Assembly: GCA_963836735.1 (NCBI GenBank)
Contig: CAWIKP010000025.1
Span: 734,680 to 798,679, forward strand
Origin: JACCXG01 sp963836735
GTDB taxonomy: Bacteria; Acidobacteriota; Vicinamibacteria; Vicinamibacterales; 2-12-FULL-66-21
Direction of reading: 5' to 3'
DNA: 64,000 nt
Shown: positions 1 to 9,855 of the stretch, in pieces
Numbering within the stretch: position 1 is the stretch's first letter
Layout: each line of letters opens with the position of its first letter
The notes under the pieces: generated by a model
Database searches by the model: none
The model's input: only the letters and a program-made list of their open reading frames with translations
What the model was told of the DNA's origin: nothing
Program-made: the position numbers and the translations under genes

Positions 1-1111
1 CGTTGGTGCTGGCCACGATCAGCGATCCGGTGATGACGGCGGCGCAGAGCACCGCAACCTGACTGTTCTTCACGTCGGCGTCCTCTGGAAGATGGGCAAC
101 CGTCTTTGCGTGTTCCAACGAGCGGATGCGATCGATCGCAATCGTCGCAATCAGGAGCGCACCCGTGAGCACTCCCGCGAGCTCCGACGGCAGCGCGGCC
201 AGCCGCAAGCCGTTCCGCAGCACCGCGAGCGCCGCCAGGCCGAGCACGGTCCCCCCGAGCGTGCCGCGTCCGCCGAACACGGAGGTGCCGCCCAGCACGA
301 CCGCCGTGATCGCATCGAGCTCGTAGCCGGTGCCGGCGTCGGCGCGCGCCTGGCCGAGATGCGCGACGTAGATGATACCGGCGCCCGCCGAGACGACCCC
401 CGACAGCACGTAGACCAGCCCGATCCGCCGGTCGACCGGAATGCCGGCATAGCGGGCACCGTCCGGGCTGAAGCCAATCGCGTAAAGCGCCCGGCCGATC
501 ACCGATCGATGCAGCAGGAGAACGTAGCCCGCCAGCACGGCCAGGAAGATCGGCAGCTGTGCCGGAACGACACCGCCGAGGTATCCCTGTCCGAGTGCCA
601 GGAATCGCGGCGGGAAGCCGGTGTAGTTCACGGCCCCTTGCGTGATGCCTTCGGCGATGCCGCGAAACAGCGACAGCGTGCCGAGCGTGACGATCAGCGG
701 CGGGATGCCGAAGCGCGCAACCAGCAGCGCGTTCAGCCCGCCACCGGCAAGCCCGACGAGCAGGCTCACCATCGCCGCCGCCGGCAGCGGCAGCTGCCAG
801 TCGCGCCAGGCCACGCCGAACACGATGGCCGCCAGCCCCATCATCGCGCCGACCGATAGATCGATCCCGCCGGTGATGATGACCGGCGTCAGCGCGATCG
901 CGAGCAGGCCGAGCTCGACGCCGAGCCGGCTGATCTCGAAGAAGTTCGCGATCGTGGCGAAGTTGGGCGCGATCGCCGCAAACAGCGCGATCTCGGCGAC
1001 GAGCGCCACCAGCAGAATCCACTCGCCGTTGGGAAACCAGCGCTCCCTTCGGCTCGCCCTTCGACTCGCTTCGTCACCCCGCTCGCTCAGGGCAGGCTTG
1101 ATTTCGCTCAT
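1..1111 (-). CDS. Sugar-type ABC transporter permease (RbsC-like), runs off the left edge
   Basis: Inner-membrane permease of a ribose/rhamnose/AI-2-type importer. The frame is open from the ATG at 1111 to the window edge and shows about eight hydrophobic segments plus the family motifs GGIDLSVGAMMGL (near residue 85) and VLGGTSVFGGRGT (near residue 270). The ATG overlaps the stop of the upstream permease (ATGA), so the two are probably translationally coupled. After the usual C-terminus the frame continues without a stop through a charged stretch into another hydrophobic segment (VKNSQVAVLCAAVITG). A GTG there, preceded by a GAGGA-like site, could start a separate gene, or this is a C-terminal extension. 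The transported sugar cannot be read from sequence. Confidence 0.85.
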   Translation of the reverse strand, partial: MSEIKPALSERGDEASRRASRRERWFPNGEWILLVALVAEIALFAAIAPNFATIANFFEISRLGVELGLLAIALTPVIITGGIDLSVGAMMGLAAIVFGVAWRDWQLPLPAAAMVSLLVGLAGGGLNALLVARFGIPPLIVTLGTLSLFRGIAEGITQGAVNYTGFPPRFLALGQGYLGGVVPAQLPIFLAVLAGYVLLLHRSVIGRALYAIGFSPDGARYAGIPVDRRIGLVYVLSGVVSAGAGIIYVAHLGQARADAGTGYELDAITAVVLGGTSVFGGRGTLGGTVLGLAALAVLRNGLRLAALPSELAGVLTGALLIATIAIDRIRSLEHAKTVAHLPEDADVKNSQVAVLCAAVITGSLIVASTN

Positions 1112-2058
1112 GCGGCCACCCGGCGTCTTACGGGGGCCACCGGTCGGATGGCGTCGATCGCGACCGCCGCGAGGATGATGACGCCATGGATCGCCCGCTC
1201 CCAGTACGCGCTGACCCCGAGGAACGTGAGCGCCGGCCCAATCGCGCTGAGCAGGATGACGCCGAGCAGCGTGCCGAACACCGTGCCTCGGCCGCCGCTG
1301 ATCGCGGTCCCGCCGACCACGACGGCGGCGATCACCTTCAGCTCGAGCCCGAGCCCGGTGTTGCTGGGAATCTGGTTGAAGCGGACCGAGTTCAAGACCG
1401 CCGCCAGGCCGACGAGCGCGCCCGCGACGGCGAACACGCCGACGGTCACCCGTTCGACGTGCAGCCCGGCGAGCCGCGCCGCGCCCGGGCTCGACCCGGT
1501 CGCGTAGACGGCGCGACCCGCGGCCAGGTTGCGCAAGACCCCACCGAACGCGACCTGAAGGCCGACCACCGCGGCGAGAACCACGAAGCGGATACACCCG
1601 GGGTCCGAGACCCAGCCACTGGTAGCTGGCGGGCAGATCCTGAATCCACGCCCCTTGGGTCGCCCAGCGCAGCCCTTCGCGCAGCGCGACCATCATCGCC
1701 AGCGTGACCACGATCGACGGGATGCGCAGGAACGCCACGAGCGACCCGTTCACGATCCCGAGGAGCACGCCGATGGCACAGGCGGCGCCGACCACGAGCG
1801 GCAGCGGCAACCCCGCCTTCGCGAGCACGCCCGAGATCACGGCGCAGACCGCGAACAGCGACCCGACCGAGATGTCGATGTGGCCGGTGAGGATGACGAG
1901 CGTCATGCCGAGCGCGATGATCAGCACCGGCATGTTCGCGAGAAACAGATCGGACAGGTTGTCGCGGGCGAAGAACCCCGGCGCACCGCCGCCAGCACCA
2001 GCCCCAGCGCGATGATCGCACCCGCCACCGACGCTTCCCGTCGTCCGGGGCCGCGCAT
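1108..2058 (-). CDS. Sugar-type ABC transporter permease (RbsC-like), frameshifted
   Basis: First permease of the importer, beginning two bases after the ATPase stop. The reconstructed protein is about 315 residues, normal for the family. It carries the N-terminal segment VAGAIIALGLVLAAV, the motif GHIDISVGSLFAVCAV and the C-terminal VVVGGTAISGGRGTVFGT. Reading it needs two frame changes, near 1980 and near 1600. As the sequence stands only the C-terminal 158 residues (1108-1584) are continuous. This is either a decayed gene or two indel errors; the intact partner permease argues mildly for error. Confidence 0.7.
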
Positions 2059-2059
2059 C

Positions 2060-3568
2060 TCAGTGGCTCGTGGCCTGGGCCAGCGCCAGCGCCAGGATCG
2101 TCGACTGCGTGGCCTCGGCGCGATCGAGGACGCCGCGGATGCGTGCCGCGATGCATCACGGCGATGCGATCGCTCATGCCGAGGATCTCCGGCAGCTCCG
2201 ACGAGATCATGATGATCGCGAGGCCGCGCTCGGCCAGCATCTGCATCAGGGCGTGAATCTCGGCTTTGGATCCGACGTCGACGCCCTGGGTCGGCTCGTC
2301 GAGGATGATGACCGCCGGACTGGTGGACAGCCAGCGCGCGAGCGCGACTTTCTGCTGGTTCCCGCCCGACAGCGTGCCGACGTCGGCGAGCGACCGACGG
2401 GGTCTTGATGCGCAGCCGATCGACGTAGTCCTGCGCCGCGGCGCGCTCGCGGCCGCGATCGATCAGGCCGTGACGCGACACGGCATCGAGGCTCGCCAGG
2501 CTGGTGTTGGCCGCAATCGACATGTCGAGGACGACGCCGTGCTGGCGGCGGTCTTCGGGAACGTAGGCGATGCCGGCGCGGATGGCGTCGGCCGGGTGAC
2601 GCGATCCGGAGTTCCGCCCCGTTCAGGCGGATCGTGCCACCGTCGGCCGGCGTCAGGCCGAAGAGCGTTCGCGCGAGCTCGGTGCGGCCGGAGCCGACCA
2701 GGCCGGCGATGCCCAGGATCTCTCCGCGGCGGACGGTCAACGACACATCCCGAATCCCTGCGGCCGCGCTGGTCAGCCCTTCGACCTCCAGCACCGGCGC
2801 ACCGATCTCGATCGGCTCCTTGGGGAACACCGCCGAGATCTCGCGGCCGACCATCAAGCGAATCAGCTCGCCGCGCTCGACGTCCGACGCCCCCCGCGTC
2901 TCCACGGTCTGGCCGTCGCGAAGCACCGTGATCCGATCCGCGACCCCGAAGATCTCCTCGAGCCGGTGCGAGATGTAGATCACGCCGACCTGCGCCTCGC
3001 GAAGGCGGCCGATGACCTGAAACAGCCGCTCGACCTCGCGGCTGGTGAGCGAGGCCGTCGGCTCGTCCATGACCACGATCCGCGCGTTGGCGCCGATCGC
3101 CTTGGCGATCTCGACGATCTGCTGCTCGGGCATGCTGAGCGTCTCGACCGTCCGCGCGGGATCGATGGCCGATCCGATCCTGGCCAGCAGCCCCGACGCC
3201 GCCTCGTGACGCCGGCGCCAGTCCACCTGCCGCCACAGGCCCGCGCGCTCGAGCGCCAGCGCGATGTTCTCGGCGACGGTCAGGTGGGGGAAGAGCGCCG
3301 GCTGCTGGTAGATGGCGGCAATGCCGAGCGCGTGCGCGATGGCCGGATCCATGTGCGGGACGTCGCGGCCGGCAACCCGCAGCGTGCCCGCATCGGGCCG
3401 CTCGGCGCCGGTGATGATCTTGATCAGCGTGGATTTGCCGGCGCCGTTCTCGCCGACGAGCGCGTGGACTTCTCCCGGACGCAGGTCGAACGACACGCCT
3501 TTCAGCGCGCGCACGCCCGCGTAGGACTTGGCGATGCCGACGGCATCGAGCAGCAGAGGTTGGGTCAC
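2060..3568 (-). CDS. Sugar ABC transporter ATPase (RbsA-like, two ATPase domains), frameshifted
   Basis: Tandem ATP-binding cassette protein energising the two downstream permeases. The first domain is intact: Walker A GENGAGKST (about 39-47), Walker B VVMDEPTASL and the helical region ISHRLEEIF. The second domain starts with GIAGLVGSGRTELARTLFG and continues in other frames with LSGGNQ, ILDEPTQGVD and MISSELPEILGMSDR. Frame changes are needed near 2605 (one extra G), 2400 (an apparent GTCG-type duplication or two-base loss) and 2150. The reconstructed length of about 500 residues is normal. The start is GTG. The gene is divergent from the regulator at 3786, with palindromes between them. Confidence 0.78.
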
Positions 3569-3591
3569 GGGGCAACGATGTTACACGCTGG

Positions 3592-3623
3592 CGATTGACA
3601 ATCGCGATTGCCGGTTGCAATCG
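3592..3623. promoter_or_regulatory. Candidate operator: three overlapping palindromes
   Basis: Between the divergent importer and regulator genes lie CGATTG-A-CAATCG (3592-3604), CAATCGCGATTG (3599-3610) and CGATTG-7 nt-CAATCG (3605-3623). They share the half-site CAATCG. The middle one has a central CG, as in many LacI-family operators. Binding by the adjacent regulator is inferred from position and symmetry only. A TTGACA at 3595-3600 overlaps the first palindrome but no convincing -10 follows at normal spacing. Confidence 0.45.
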
Positions 3624-3785
3624 GCGCTGAAAATTTCGCAATATAGAACGCCGAACGGGCTGCCGCGGGCTCGGATTTTGGGCCAATTGTGCGGTATTGC
3701 TCCAGAAAATGACGATTCACCGGTTTTGCACCGCCCGGCCCCCAGTTGCGCAGCCCGCAATACCAAGTCAGCTGGCAGGACACGC

Positions 3786-4929
3786 ATGAGTTCCAAGAAC
3801 ACGGCGGCTCGCGATCCCTACCTGGTCAAGTCGGTCGTCCACTCGTCGCAGCTGCTGTCCGCCTTCCGGACGTCCGGCGAGGCCCTGCCGCTGCGGGAGA
3901 TCTCCGCGCGCAGCGGGCTGCCCAAGAGCATGGCGTTCCGGCTGCTCTACACGCTCGAGCGCTGCGGCATGATCGAGAAGGTCGGCGAGAACCTCTACCG
4001 ATCGCACATCCGCCCGTTCAAGCAGAAGCCGTTCCGGCTGGGGTACGCGGCGCAGGGCACCGACTATCAGTTCTCGAAGGAGGTCTCGGTCGGCCTGCAG
4101 CGCGCGGCGGCGGCGCACGGCGTCGAGCTGATCTGCGTCGACAACCGCTACAACCCGAAGATCGCGCAGCGCAACGCCGAGGTCCTCGTCCGTGAGAAGG
4201 TCGACCTCGTCATCGAGTTCCAGACCGACGAGCACGTCGCGGCAACCGTGGCGGCGAAGTACCGCGACGCGGAGATTCCGCTGATCGCGCTCGAGGTGCC
4301 GCATCCCGGGCGCCACCTACTTCGGCGCGAACAACTACGAGGCCGGGTTGATCGGCGGCCGTCACCTCGGACGCTGGGCCAAGCAGTGCTGGCACAGCGA
4401 GGTCGACGAGATCATCATGATCGCCCTCGAGCGCGCCGGGAGCCTGCCCAAGATGCGGCTCACCGGCATGCTGGTCGGCATGAAGGAGATCTGCCCGCAG
4501 CTCGAGAACTGCCGGGTCACCTACGTCGACGGCGACGGCAAGCTCGGCGAGAGCTTCGAGGCGATTCGCCGGCACCTGCGGGTCAGCAAGGCCCGCCGGC
4601 TGCTGGTCGGCGCCATCAACGATCCCAGCGCGCTCGGCGCGCTGCGCGCCTTCCAGGAGGCGGGCCGCAGCGACGCCTGCGCGGTGATGGGACAGAACGC
4701 GGCGCCCGAGGGACGCGCCGAGCTCCGCCAGCCCGGCACGCGGCTGATTGGCTCGGTCGCATACTTCCCCGAGAAGTACGGCGCCGAGATCCTCGCGCTC
4801 GCGCTCGACATCCTGCACCGCCGCCCGGTGCCGCCGGCGATCTTCGTGAAGCACCAGCTCGTCACGCCGGAAAACGTCGATCACATCTACCCGAACGACC
4901 GGCTGCTCCAGCTGTCGGGGGGGTTCTGA
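3786..4929 (+). CDS. Transcriptional regulator: IclR-type HTH fused to a periplasmic-binding-fold sensor (one frameshift)
   Basis: Probable sugar-responsive regulator of the divergent importer. Residues about 10-75 look like an IclR-type winged helix (LPLREISARSGLPKSMAFRL, then LERCGMIEKV). The remaining ~300 residues resemble a LacI/RbsB-type periplasmic-binding fold (LICVDNRYNPKIAQRNAEVL, DLVIEFQTDEH, a later GAINDPSALGAL). IclR proteins normally carry a GAF-like domain instead, so this pairing is unusual. The ATG at 3786 follows CAGGACACGC. One extra base near 4312 (CCCGGGCGCC) breaks the frame; correcting it gives VPHPGATYFGANNYEAG and a protein of about 380 residues. An N-terminal ROK- or LacI-type alternative fits worse. 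Confidence 0.75.
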
Positions 4930-4937
4930 GGTTCTGA

Positions 4938-5014
4938 GGCGGGCGTCCAAAGACCGCCCCTACAGTCCAGAGCGGGCCGATGCGGCATGTAGGGCGGTCT
5001 CAGACCCGCCCGCC
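4938..5014. repeat. Imperfect inverted repeat (GGCGGG...CCGCCCCTACA family)
   Basis: Left arm 4938-4964 and right arm 4988-5014 pair as GGCGGGCGTCC...GACCGCCCCTACA with a 23-base loop. The arms also read as the GGTCT-AGACC palindromes seen again at 49687-49771. It lies after the regulator stop and 40 bp before the ABC ATPase, so it could terminate transcription of the former. Confidence 0.6.
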
Positions 5015-5055
5015 TTTGCCTCCCCATCGGGATCGCATATCCTGAGCACTCACTG

Positions 5056-5985
5056 ATGTCCGCGAAGGTCATCGTCCGCGATCTCCGAAAACACTATGAC
5101 GGCGTCGAGGCGGCGCGCGGCGTCAGCTTCGACATCGAGGACGGCGAGATCTTCGGCCTGATCGGCCCGAACGGCGCCGGCAAGACCACGACGCTCGAAT
5201 GCGTCATCGGCCTGCGCGAGCCGGACTCGGGGCGCATCGAAGTCTGCGGGATCGACGCGCGCCAGCGCCCGCTCGACGTCAAGCAGCGGATCGGCGCGGC
5301 GCTGCAGACCACGTCATTGCAGGACAAGATCACGCCGCGGGAGGCGCTGGCGCTTTTCGCGTCGTTCTATCGCCAGCATGCGCCGGCCGCGGAGCTGCTC
5401 GATCGCTTCGGGTTGACCTCGAAGGCCGACGCCCACTTCGACACGCTCTCGGGCGGCCAGCGCCAGCGCCTGGCGCTGGCCCTCGCCTTCGTCAACCGCC
5501 CGGAGCTCGTGTTCCTCGACGAGCCGACCTCGGCCCTCGACGCGCAGTCCCGCCGCGACCTGCACGGAGAAATCCTGCGCATGAAGGCGGACGGCCACAC
5601 GGTGCTGCTCACGACGCATTACATCGACGAAGCCGAAGCGCTCTGCGATCGGGTCGCGGTCATTCACAAGGGCGCCATCGTGGCCAGCGGCCCGACGCGC
5701 GAGCTGATGGGCCGTTCCTCGGCGCTGCCCGCGGTGTTCGTCGCCACAACCCGGCCGATCGAGCGCGAGGCACTGGCGTCGATCGCCGGCACAGACGATC
5801 TGGTGTGTGAAGGCCACACCGCCCGCTTTCACACCGCTGACACCAATCGCGCGATCGCCCAGCTCGTCGACGCGCTGAACGCGCGCGGCATTGAAATCAT
5901 CGAGCTGCACGTCCAGAAGGCGTCGCTCGAGGATGTATTCCTCGAGCTCACCAGCCCCGACGCCAGCGTGCCGGACCAGCCGTGA
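5056..5985 (+). CDS. ABC-2 type exporter ATP-binding protein
   Basis: Cytoplasmic ATPase of a two-gene exporter, 309 residues, intact. Walker A GPNGAGKTT (38-46), signature LSGGQRQRLALALAFV, Walker B LVFLDEPTSALD and the H-loop LLTTHYIDEAE are all present. The C-terminal ~80 residues form the accessory domain common in DrrA/CcmA-like ATPases (IIELHVQKASLEDVFLELT). The stop overlaps the ATG of the permease (ATGA), indicating coupling. The substrate is unknown. Confidence 0.9.
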   Translation: MSAKVIVRDLRKHYDGVEAARGVSFDIEDGEIFGLIGPNGAGKTTTLECVIGLREPDSGRIEVCGIDARQRPLDVKQRIGAALQTTSLQDKITPREALALFASFYRQHAPAAELLDRFGLTSKADAHFDTLSGGQRQRLALALAFVNRPELVFLDEPTSALDAQSRRDLHGEILRMKADGHTVLLTTHYIDEAEALCDRVAVIHKGAIVASGPTRELMGRSSALPAVFVATTRPIEREALASIAGTDDLVCEGHTARFHTADTNRAIAQLVDALNARGIEIIELHVQKASLEDVFLELTSPDASVPDQP

Positions 5986-7611
5986 TGGACGCCTTCGCTC
6001 CACCAGTTCCGCGTCAGCCTGCAACCTGCACTTCCGGAACCGGATGGCGCTGATCTACAGCTATCTGTTTCCGACGATCTTCCTGATCGCCTTCTGGGTG
6101 CTCTACCGCTACGACCGCGTGCCGCTCGCCCGTCACATGGGCGAGCTGCTCACCGTGACCGCGCTCGGCGGCGCCTGCTTCGGCCTGCCGACGACGATGG
6201 TGAGCGAGCGCGAGCGAGGGGTGTGGCGCCGGTATCGGCTGGCGCCGGTGCGGACCGGTACCTTGCTGGCGAGCACCGTCGCCGCGCGCTACGTCCTGCT
6301 CGTGCTCGCCGGGCTCCTGCAGGTGGCGCTCGCGATGGCGATCGGCATGCCGCTGCCGAACCATCCGCTCGACCTCTGGATCGCCTTTTCGTTCGTCGCC
6401 TTCGCGCTGCTCGGCCTCGGGCTGGTGATCGCCACCCTCGCCGACAACGTGCCCGCGGTGCAGGCCCTGGGCCAGTGCATCTTCCTGCCGATGCTGATCA
6501 TCGGCGGCGTCGCGGTGCAGCTGTCGAGCCTGCCCGAATGGGCGCAGCACGTGTCGGCGTTCTTCCCGGGTCGCTATGCCGTCGAGGCGATGCAGTCCGC
6601 GGTGACCGGGCAGGGACTCCGCGTGATGGGATTCAGCCTGCTGGCGCTGCTGCTGATCGGGCTCGCCGGATTCGTGGCGGGCATCAGGCTGTTCCGCTGG
6701 GATGCGGAACAGCGCTTCGCGCAGCGGCCGGGCAAGGGCTGGGTCGCCGTGGCGCTCGCCGCCTGGGCCACGGTCGGCCTGCTCGCTGAGTCGCGCGGCC
6801 GGATCGGTCCGATCGACATCGTCCCGGAGTACGCCACCCCGCTCTCTCCACCGCGGACGACCGCAGTGCGCCGCGGCCCCATCGTCGTCATCGTCATCGT
6901 CATCGTCATCTTCCTCGACGACGACAACCGTGCCACCTGCGCCGCCGGCGCCAGAGCCAAAGACATCAGCGCCGGCCGCGGCGCCTCCGCATCACGAGCG
7001 AGCGCAGCACGAGCACCGTTCCGGCGAAACCGTCGACCGAGAAGGGAGAGGCGCAGAAACCCGCGCCCGTTCCAGCCACCCCGTCTACCACCGGACCACC
7101 GCCGCCCCTCGCGGAGCCCAAATCGTGGCAGGCGGTCACGCCCGCGCACATCGACGAGATCATGTTTCCGCGGCTTCCGTCGGATGCCGGCGTGGTGTCT
7201 CCCATCGCGCGGCTCGACGAGCCGATCGATCCCGAAGTAGAGACCGACCTGGAAGAAATCCGGAGCAAGCTCGCGACCTGGGGCCCCGGCCAGGTCGCCG
7301 ATCCGGTGCAACGCGTGCGCAACGTGCTCTACGTCGCCGCGGTGCCCGACGTCTTCCAGATGCCGCTCGAGCGCTACCTCCCGCACATCGTGTTCGAACG
7401 CCTGCAGGGGGACATCCCGAAGGACGATCTGATCAAGCTGCTCTTCTGGGTCGCCACGCACCCGAACGGCGGCGACGACAGCGCCGTGGACGATTTGCGA
7501 TCCGCGGGTCTGAAGGTGAACGGTCCCGGCGACATCGACCAGGCGCGGGAGCGGGTGATGCTGTACGCGTTGAAGTTACTGGGACGGTTGGTGGGGAAGA
7601 TTCCGCAATAG
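5985..7611 (+). CDS. ABC-2 type permease with Ser/Pro-rich linker and extra C-terminal domain, frameshifted
   Basis: Membrane partner of the ATPase. After HQFRVSLQ the frame changes near 6028 into LHFRNRMALIYSYLFPTIFL and an ABC-2 membrane domain of about six segments (FGLPTTMVSERERGVWRRYR; LPMLIIGGVAVQLSSLPEW). The frame changes again near 6850, giving a polySer-Thr-Pro/Ala linker encoded by CATCGT hexamers (about 6890-6925). It changes once more near 6990-7050, leading to a conserved-looking domain at 7162-7611 (IMFPRLPSDAGVVSP, VQRVRNVLYVAAVPDVFQMP, KLLGRLVGK). I read this as one gene of about 540 residues. The alternative is a separate small gene starting near 7162. The function of the C-terminal domain is not recognised. 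Confidence 0.65.
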
Positions 7612-7620
7612 CGACATCGT

Positions 7621-7762
7621 CAACTCCCAACTTCCAACTCCCAACTCCCAAGACGCACCCTGGGAACAATGGGGTGAGAGGCCGCCAAACTGGCTAGTTG
7701 AAGGCATTTTACCCTGTTGTTCGCAGGGTATCCTGGAGTTGGGAGTTGGAAGTTGGGAGTTG
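7621..7762. repeat. Family A nested palindromic element, copy A1
   Basis: Outer arms 7621-7652 and 7735-7762 are built of CAACTCCCAA/CTTCCAACTC units and pair almost perfectly. Inside is a second hairpin: GGGAACAATGGGGTGA (7662-7677) pairs with TTTTACCCTGTTGTTCGC (7707-7724). It fills the gap between the convergent permease and transglutaminase genes, 4 bp from the stop of the latter, so termination in either direction is possible. Confidence 0.85.
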
Positions 7763-7765
7763 ACC

Positions 7766-8727
7766 CTACTGCTGTTGCTGCTGATACGCCAGCGCGTCCT
7801 CGTCGGTCTCGAAAAAGAGTGCCCACTCCTCGTCGGCCGCAAGCTGCTCGTCGGGCGGCAGCAGCGCCTGTGAGGCGGCCACGCGGACGCGGACCTGCAG
7901 CTCGGTCTCGGTGCGTCCCTTCATCGTGCCGATGGTTGGCGGCACGTCGCCGTAGTCGCGGCCGATGGCGGTCCTGATGTGGCGGTTGCCGGCGATCACG
8001 CCGTTGGTGGGATCGAAGCCGATCCACCCCAGGCTCGGCACCAGCGCTTCGACCCAGGCGTGAGTGGCGCCTTCCGCGGATCGGTCGTGGTGGAGCTCGT
8101 CGTGATAGAGGTAGCCGCTCACATACCGGCACGGAATGCCGAGGTTACGGACGATGGCGATCATGATGTGTGAGAAGTCCTGGCAGACGCCCTGTCGCGA
8201 GCCCAGGCTCACTTCGATCGGCGAGTTCACGTGCGTGCTCTTCTTCACGTACTCGAACCCGCCGTTGATGCCGTTGGCGACGTCGACGAGCAGGCGTCAG
8301 CGGATCGCGGCCATCCCGCTCGGCGAGCCCCAGCTCACGGGCGAAATCTTCGAGCTGCGCGCGATGAACGCGCGTACTGACTCGGCATGAGCATCGGCCA
8401 GTAGTCGTTCTCCACAATCATCCGGTCGAGATCGTCCCAGGCGTCGATCGGCAGGGACCGGGGCAGCGCCGGGGGTTCATCGAGGTTCACCAGGGCATCG
8501 GCCACGATCGTCAGCGCCCGGTGGTGCGCCGGCAGGTCGAAGTGGTGCACGTGATTGCCGAGAGGGTCGGTGAACGAGAAGATTCGCGCCCGCGGGTTGA
8601 CCGACAGCTGAAAGGTGAAGCACCGCTGCGTCTGCTCGGTGCGCGGGTGCATGCGCACTTCCATGATGCTCTGCCACACCGGGCGGCTGTAGCGATAGCG
8701 GGTCACGTGTCTTATTGCGTAAAACAT
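7766..8727 (-). CDS. Transglutaminase-like protease-fold protein of the Anbu cluster, frameshifted
   Basis: Cysteine-protease-fold protein of about 319 residues. The N-terminal domain begins FYAIRHVTRYRYSRPVWQSI, typical of the bacterial transglutaminase N-terminal module. The core holds the expected triad: Cys in GVCQDFSHIMIA, His in ATHAWVEALV and Asp in IGFDPTNGV. Two frame changes near 8375 and 8290 separate the modules; 7766-8248 and 8335-8727 are each continuous. The C-terminus ends in a short polyGln just before repeat A1. It is last in a minus-strand run after the alpha-E gene, a usual partner of Anbu. It probably cleaves or ligates a peptide or isopeptide bond; the substrate is unknown. 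Confidence 0.8.
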
Positions 8728-8738
8728 GGCCTTCGGCT

Positions 8739-8894
8739 AATCCCAAGCTCCAAGTTCCAAATCCCAACAAACTCCGAATCGCCAACTCTCAATTCAGCCT
8801 CCAATCAGCCGCGTCCGTCGGGGAGTCGTGCTCTGGCCCCGGCCTCTGAGCGTTGGGAGTGCGTTGGGATTTGGGATTTGGAGCTTGGGATTTG
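8739..8894. repeat. Diverged palindrome, copy A5
   Basis: Left arm 8739-8770 (AATCCCAAGCTCCAAG then TTCCAAATCCC) is matched by right-arm units at 8865-8894 (TTGGGATTTGGGATTTGG then AGCTTGGGATT). It has the same design as family A but different unit sequences (CCAAATCCC instead of CAACTCCC). It occupies the 180 bp between the alpha-E stop and the transglutaminase start, inside what looks like an operon. Confidence 0.65.
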
Positions 8895-8909
8895 TCATTG
8901 TCCAGGCCA

Positions 8910-9845
8910 TCAACTCTCGAACGCGATCTCGATCGGATAGTCGATGTAGGCATCATGAACTGCCCCGTGAATGGCGCGGCACTGATCCAGGACGCCGTTC
9001 AGGAACGCGTGCAGATCGCCGGCGCGCAGCTCGCTCACGGTGCCGAACGCCAGTGAGGAGCGCAGCCGGCCGATGATCCGGCCGATCTGGGCCCGCGGGC
9101 GGCCGGCGCCCTGGGCGGTGATGGCCTTGAGCGCCACGTACATGCGCTCCACGGAAAACCGCACCGAATAGGGAAACTCCGGATAGACGAGCAGCAGCTC
9201 GGCCACCCGATCCGGCTGGAGGTCGGCGGTGAACACCTTGGTGTACGAGTCGAACGCGCCGCAGCTGGCGAGCAGCGCAATCCAGTCGAGATCGTCGGCC
9301 TGGGTGTGCGCGCCGAAGTAGGCGTCGAGGAGCACCGACACCGCGCACGCCCGCTCCGTGTACTTCCCCAGCTGCACGAACCGCCAGCCCTCGCCGTGGG
9401 TCATCGTGGTCTCGCTGACCCCGGAAAACGCGTACGAGCCTTCGCGCACCGCGGTCACCAGCCGCACCACCGATTCATCGTCGGCGACCGCCGCGCCCAG
9501 GGCGCTGGCCTCGTGGTAGAGGCGATTGAGCTGCTCCCACATCTCGGAGCTGATCTCTTCCCGGACCTGCGAGGCGTTTTCCCGCGCCGCCCCGAGGCAC
9601 GACATCATCGACGTCCGGAGCGTCATGTCGGCGGCGAGCCGGCGGATGGCATCCTGCGGATCGGGATGGCCAGGGTCGAGCTGGAGCCCCATCGCGGCCA
9701 GCGCCCGATACCACCGCTGATCGGCCGCGACTTCGACGCGGCTCAGCATCAGGCTGTGGGTCGCGTCGATGACGCGCGCGATGTTGTCGGAGCGCTCGAA
9801 GTAGCGGCTCATCCAATAGAGACTGTCGGCGACTCGGGAAAGCAT
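8910..9845 (-). CDS. Alpha-E domain protein (DUF403)
   Basis: All-helical protein of 311 residues, matching the alpha-E family that accompanies circularly permuted ATP-grasp enzymes. Recognisable segments are MLSRVADSLYWMSRYFERSD at the N-terminus, GVSETTMTHGEGWRFVQLGK and LGKYTERA near the middle. I place the start at ATG 9845, ten bases after the ATP-grasp stop. An upstream start at 9893 would overlap that gene and adds 16 non-conserved residues. The biochemical role is unknown; the family is predicted to act with the ATP-grasp enzyme in a peptide-ligation system. Confidence 0.9.
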   Translation of the reverse strand: MLSRVADSLYWMSRYFERSDNIARVIDATHSLMLSRVEVAADQRWYRALAAMGLQLDPGHPDPQDAIRRLAADMTLRTSMMSCLGAARENASQVREEISSEMWEQLNRLYHEASALGAAVADDESVVRLVTAVREGSYAFSGVSETTMTHGEGWRFVQLGKYTERACAVSVLLDAYFGAHTQADDLDWIALLASCGAFDSYTKVFTADLQPDRVAELLLVYPEFPYSVRFSVERMYVALKAITAQGAGRPRAQIGRIIGRLRSSLAFGTVSELRAGDLHAFLNGVLDQCRAIHGAVHDAYIDYPIEIAFES

Positions 9846-9855
9846 CTCTACGCGC

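Noticed and set aside
10..1178. Plus-strand Arg/Pro-rich open frames
   Set aside because: These are shadows of the intact permease on the minus strand.
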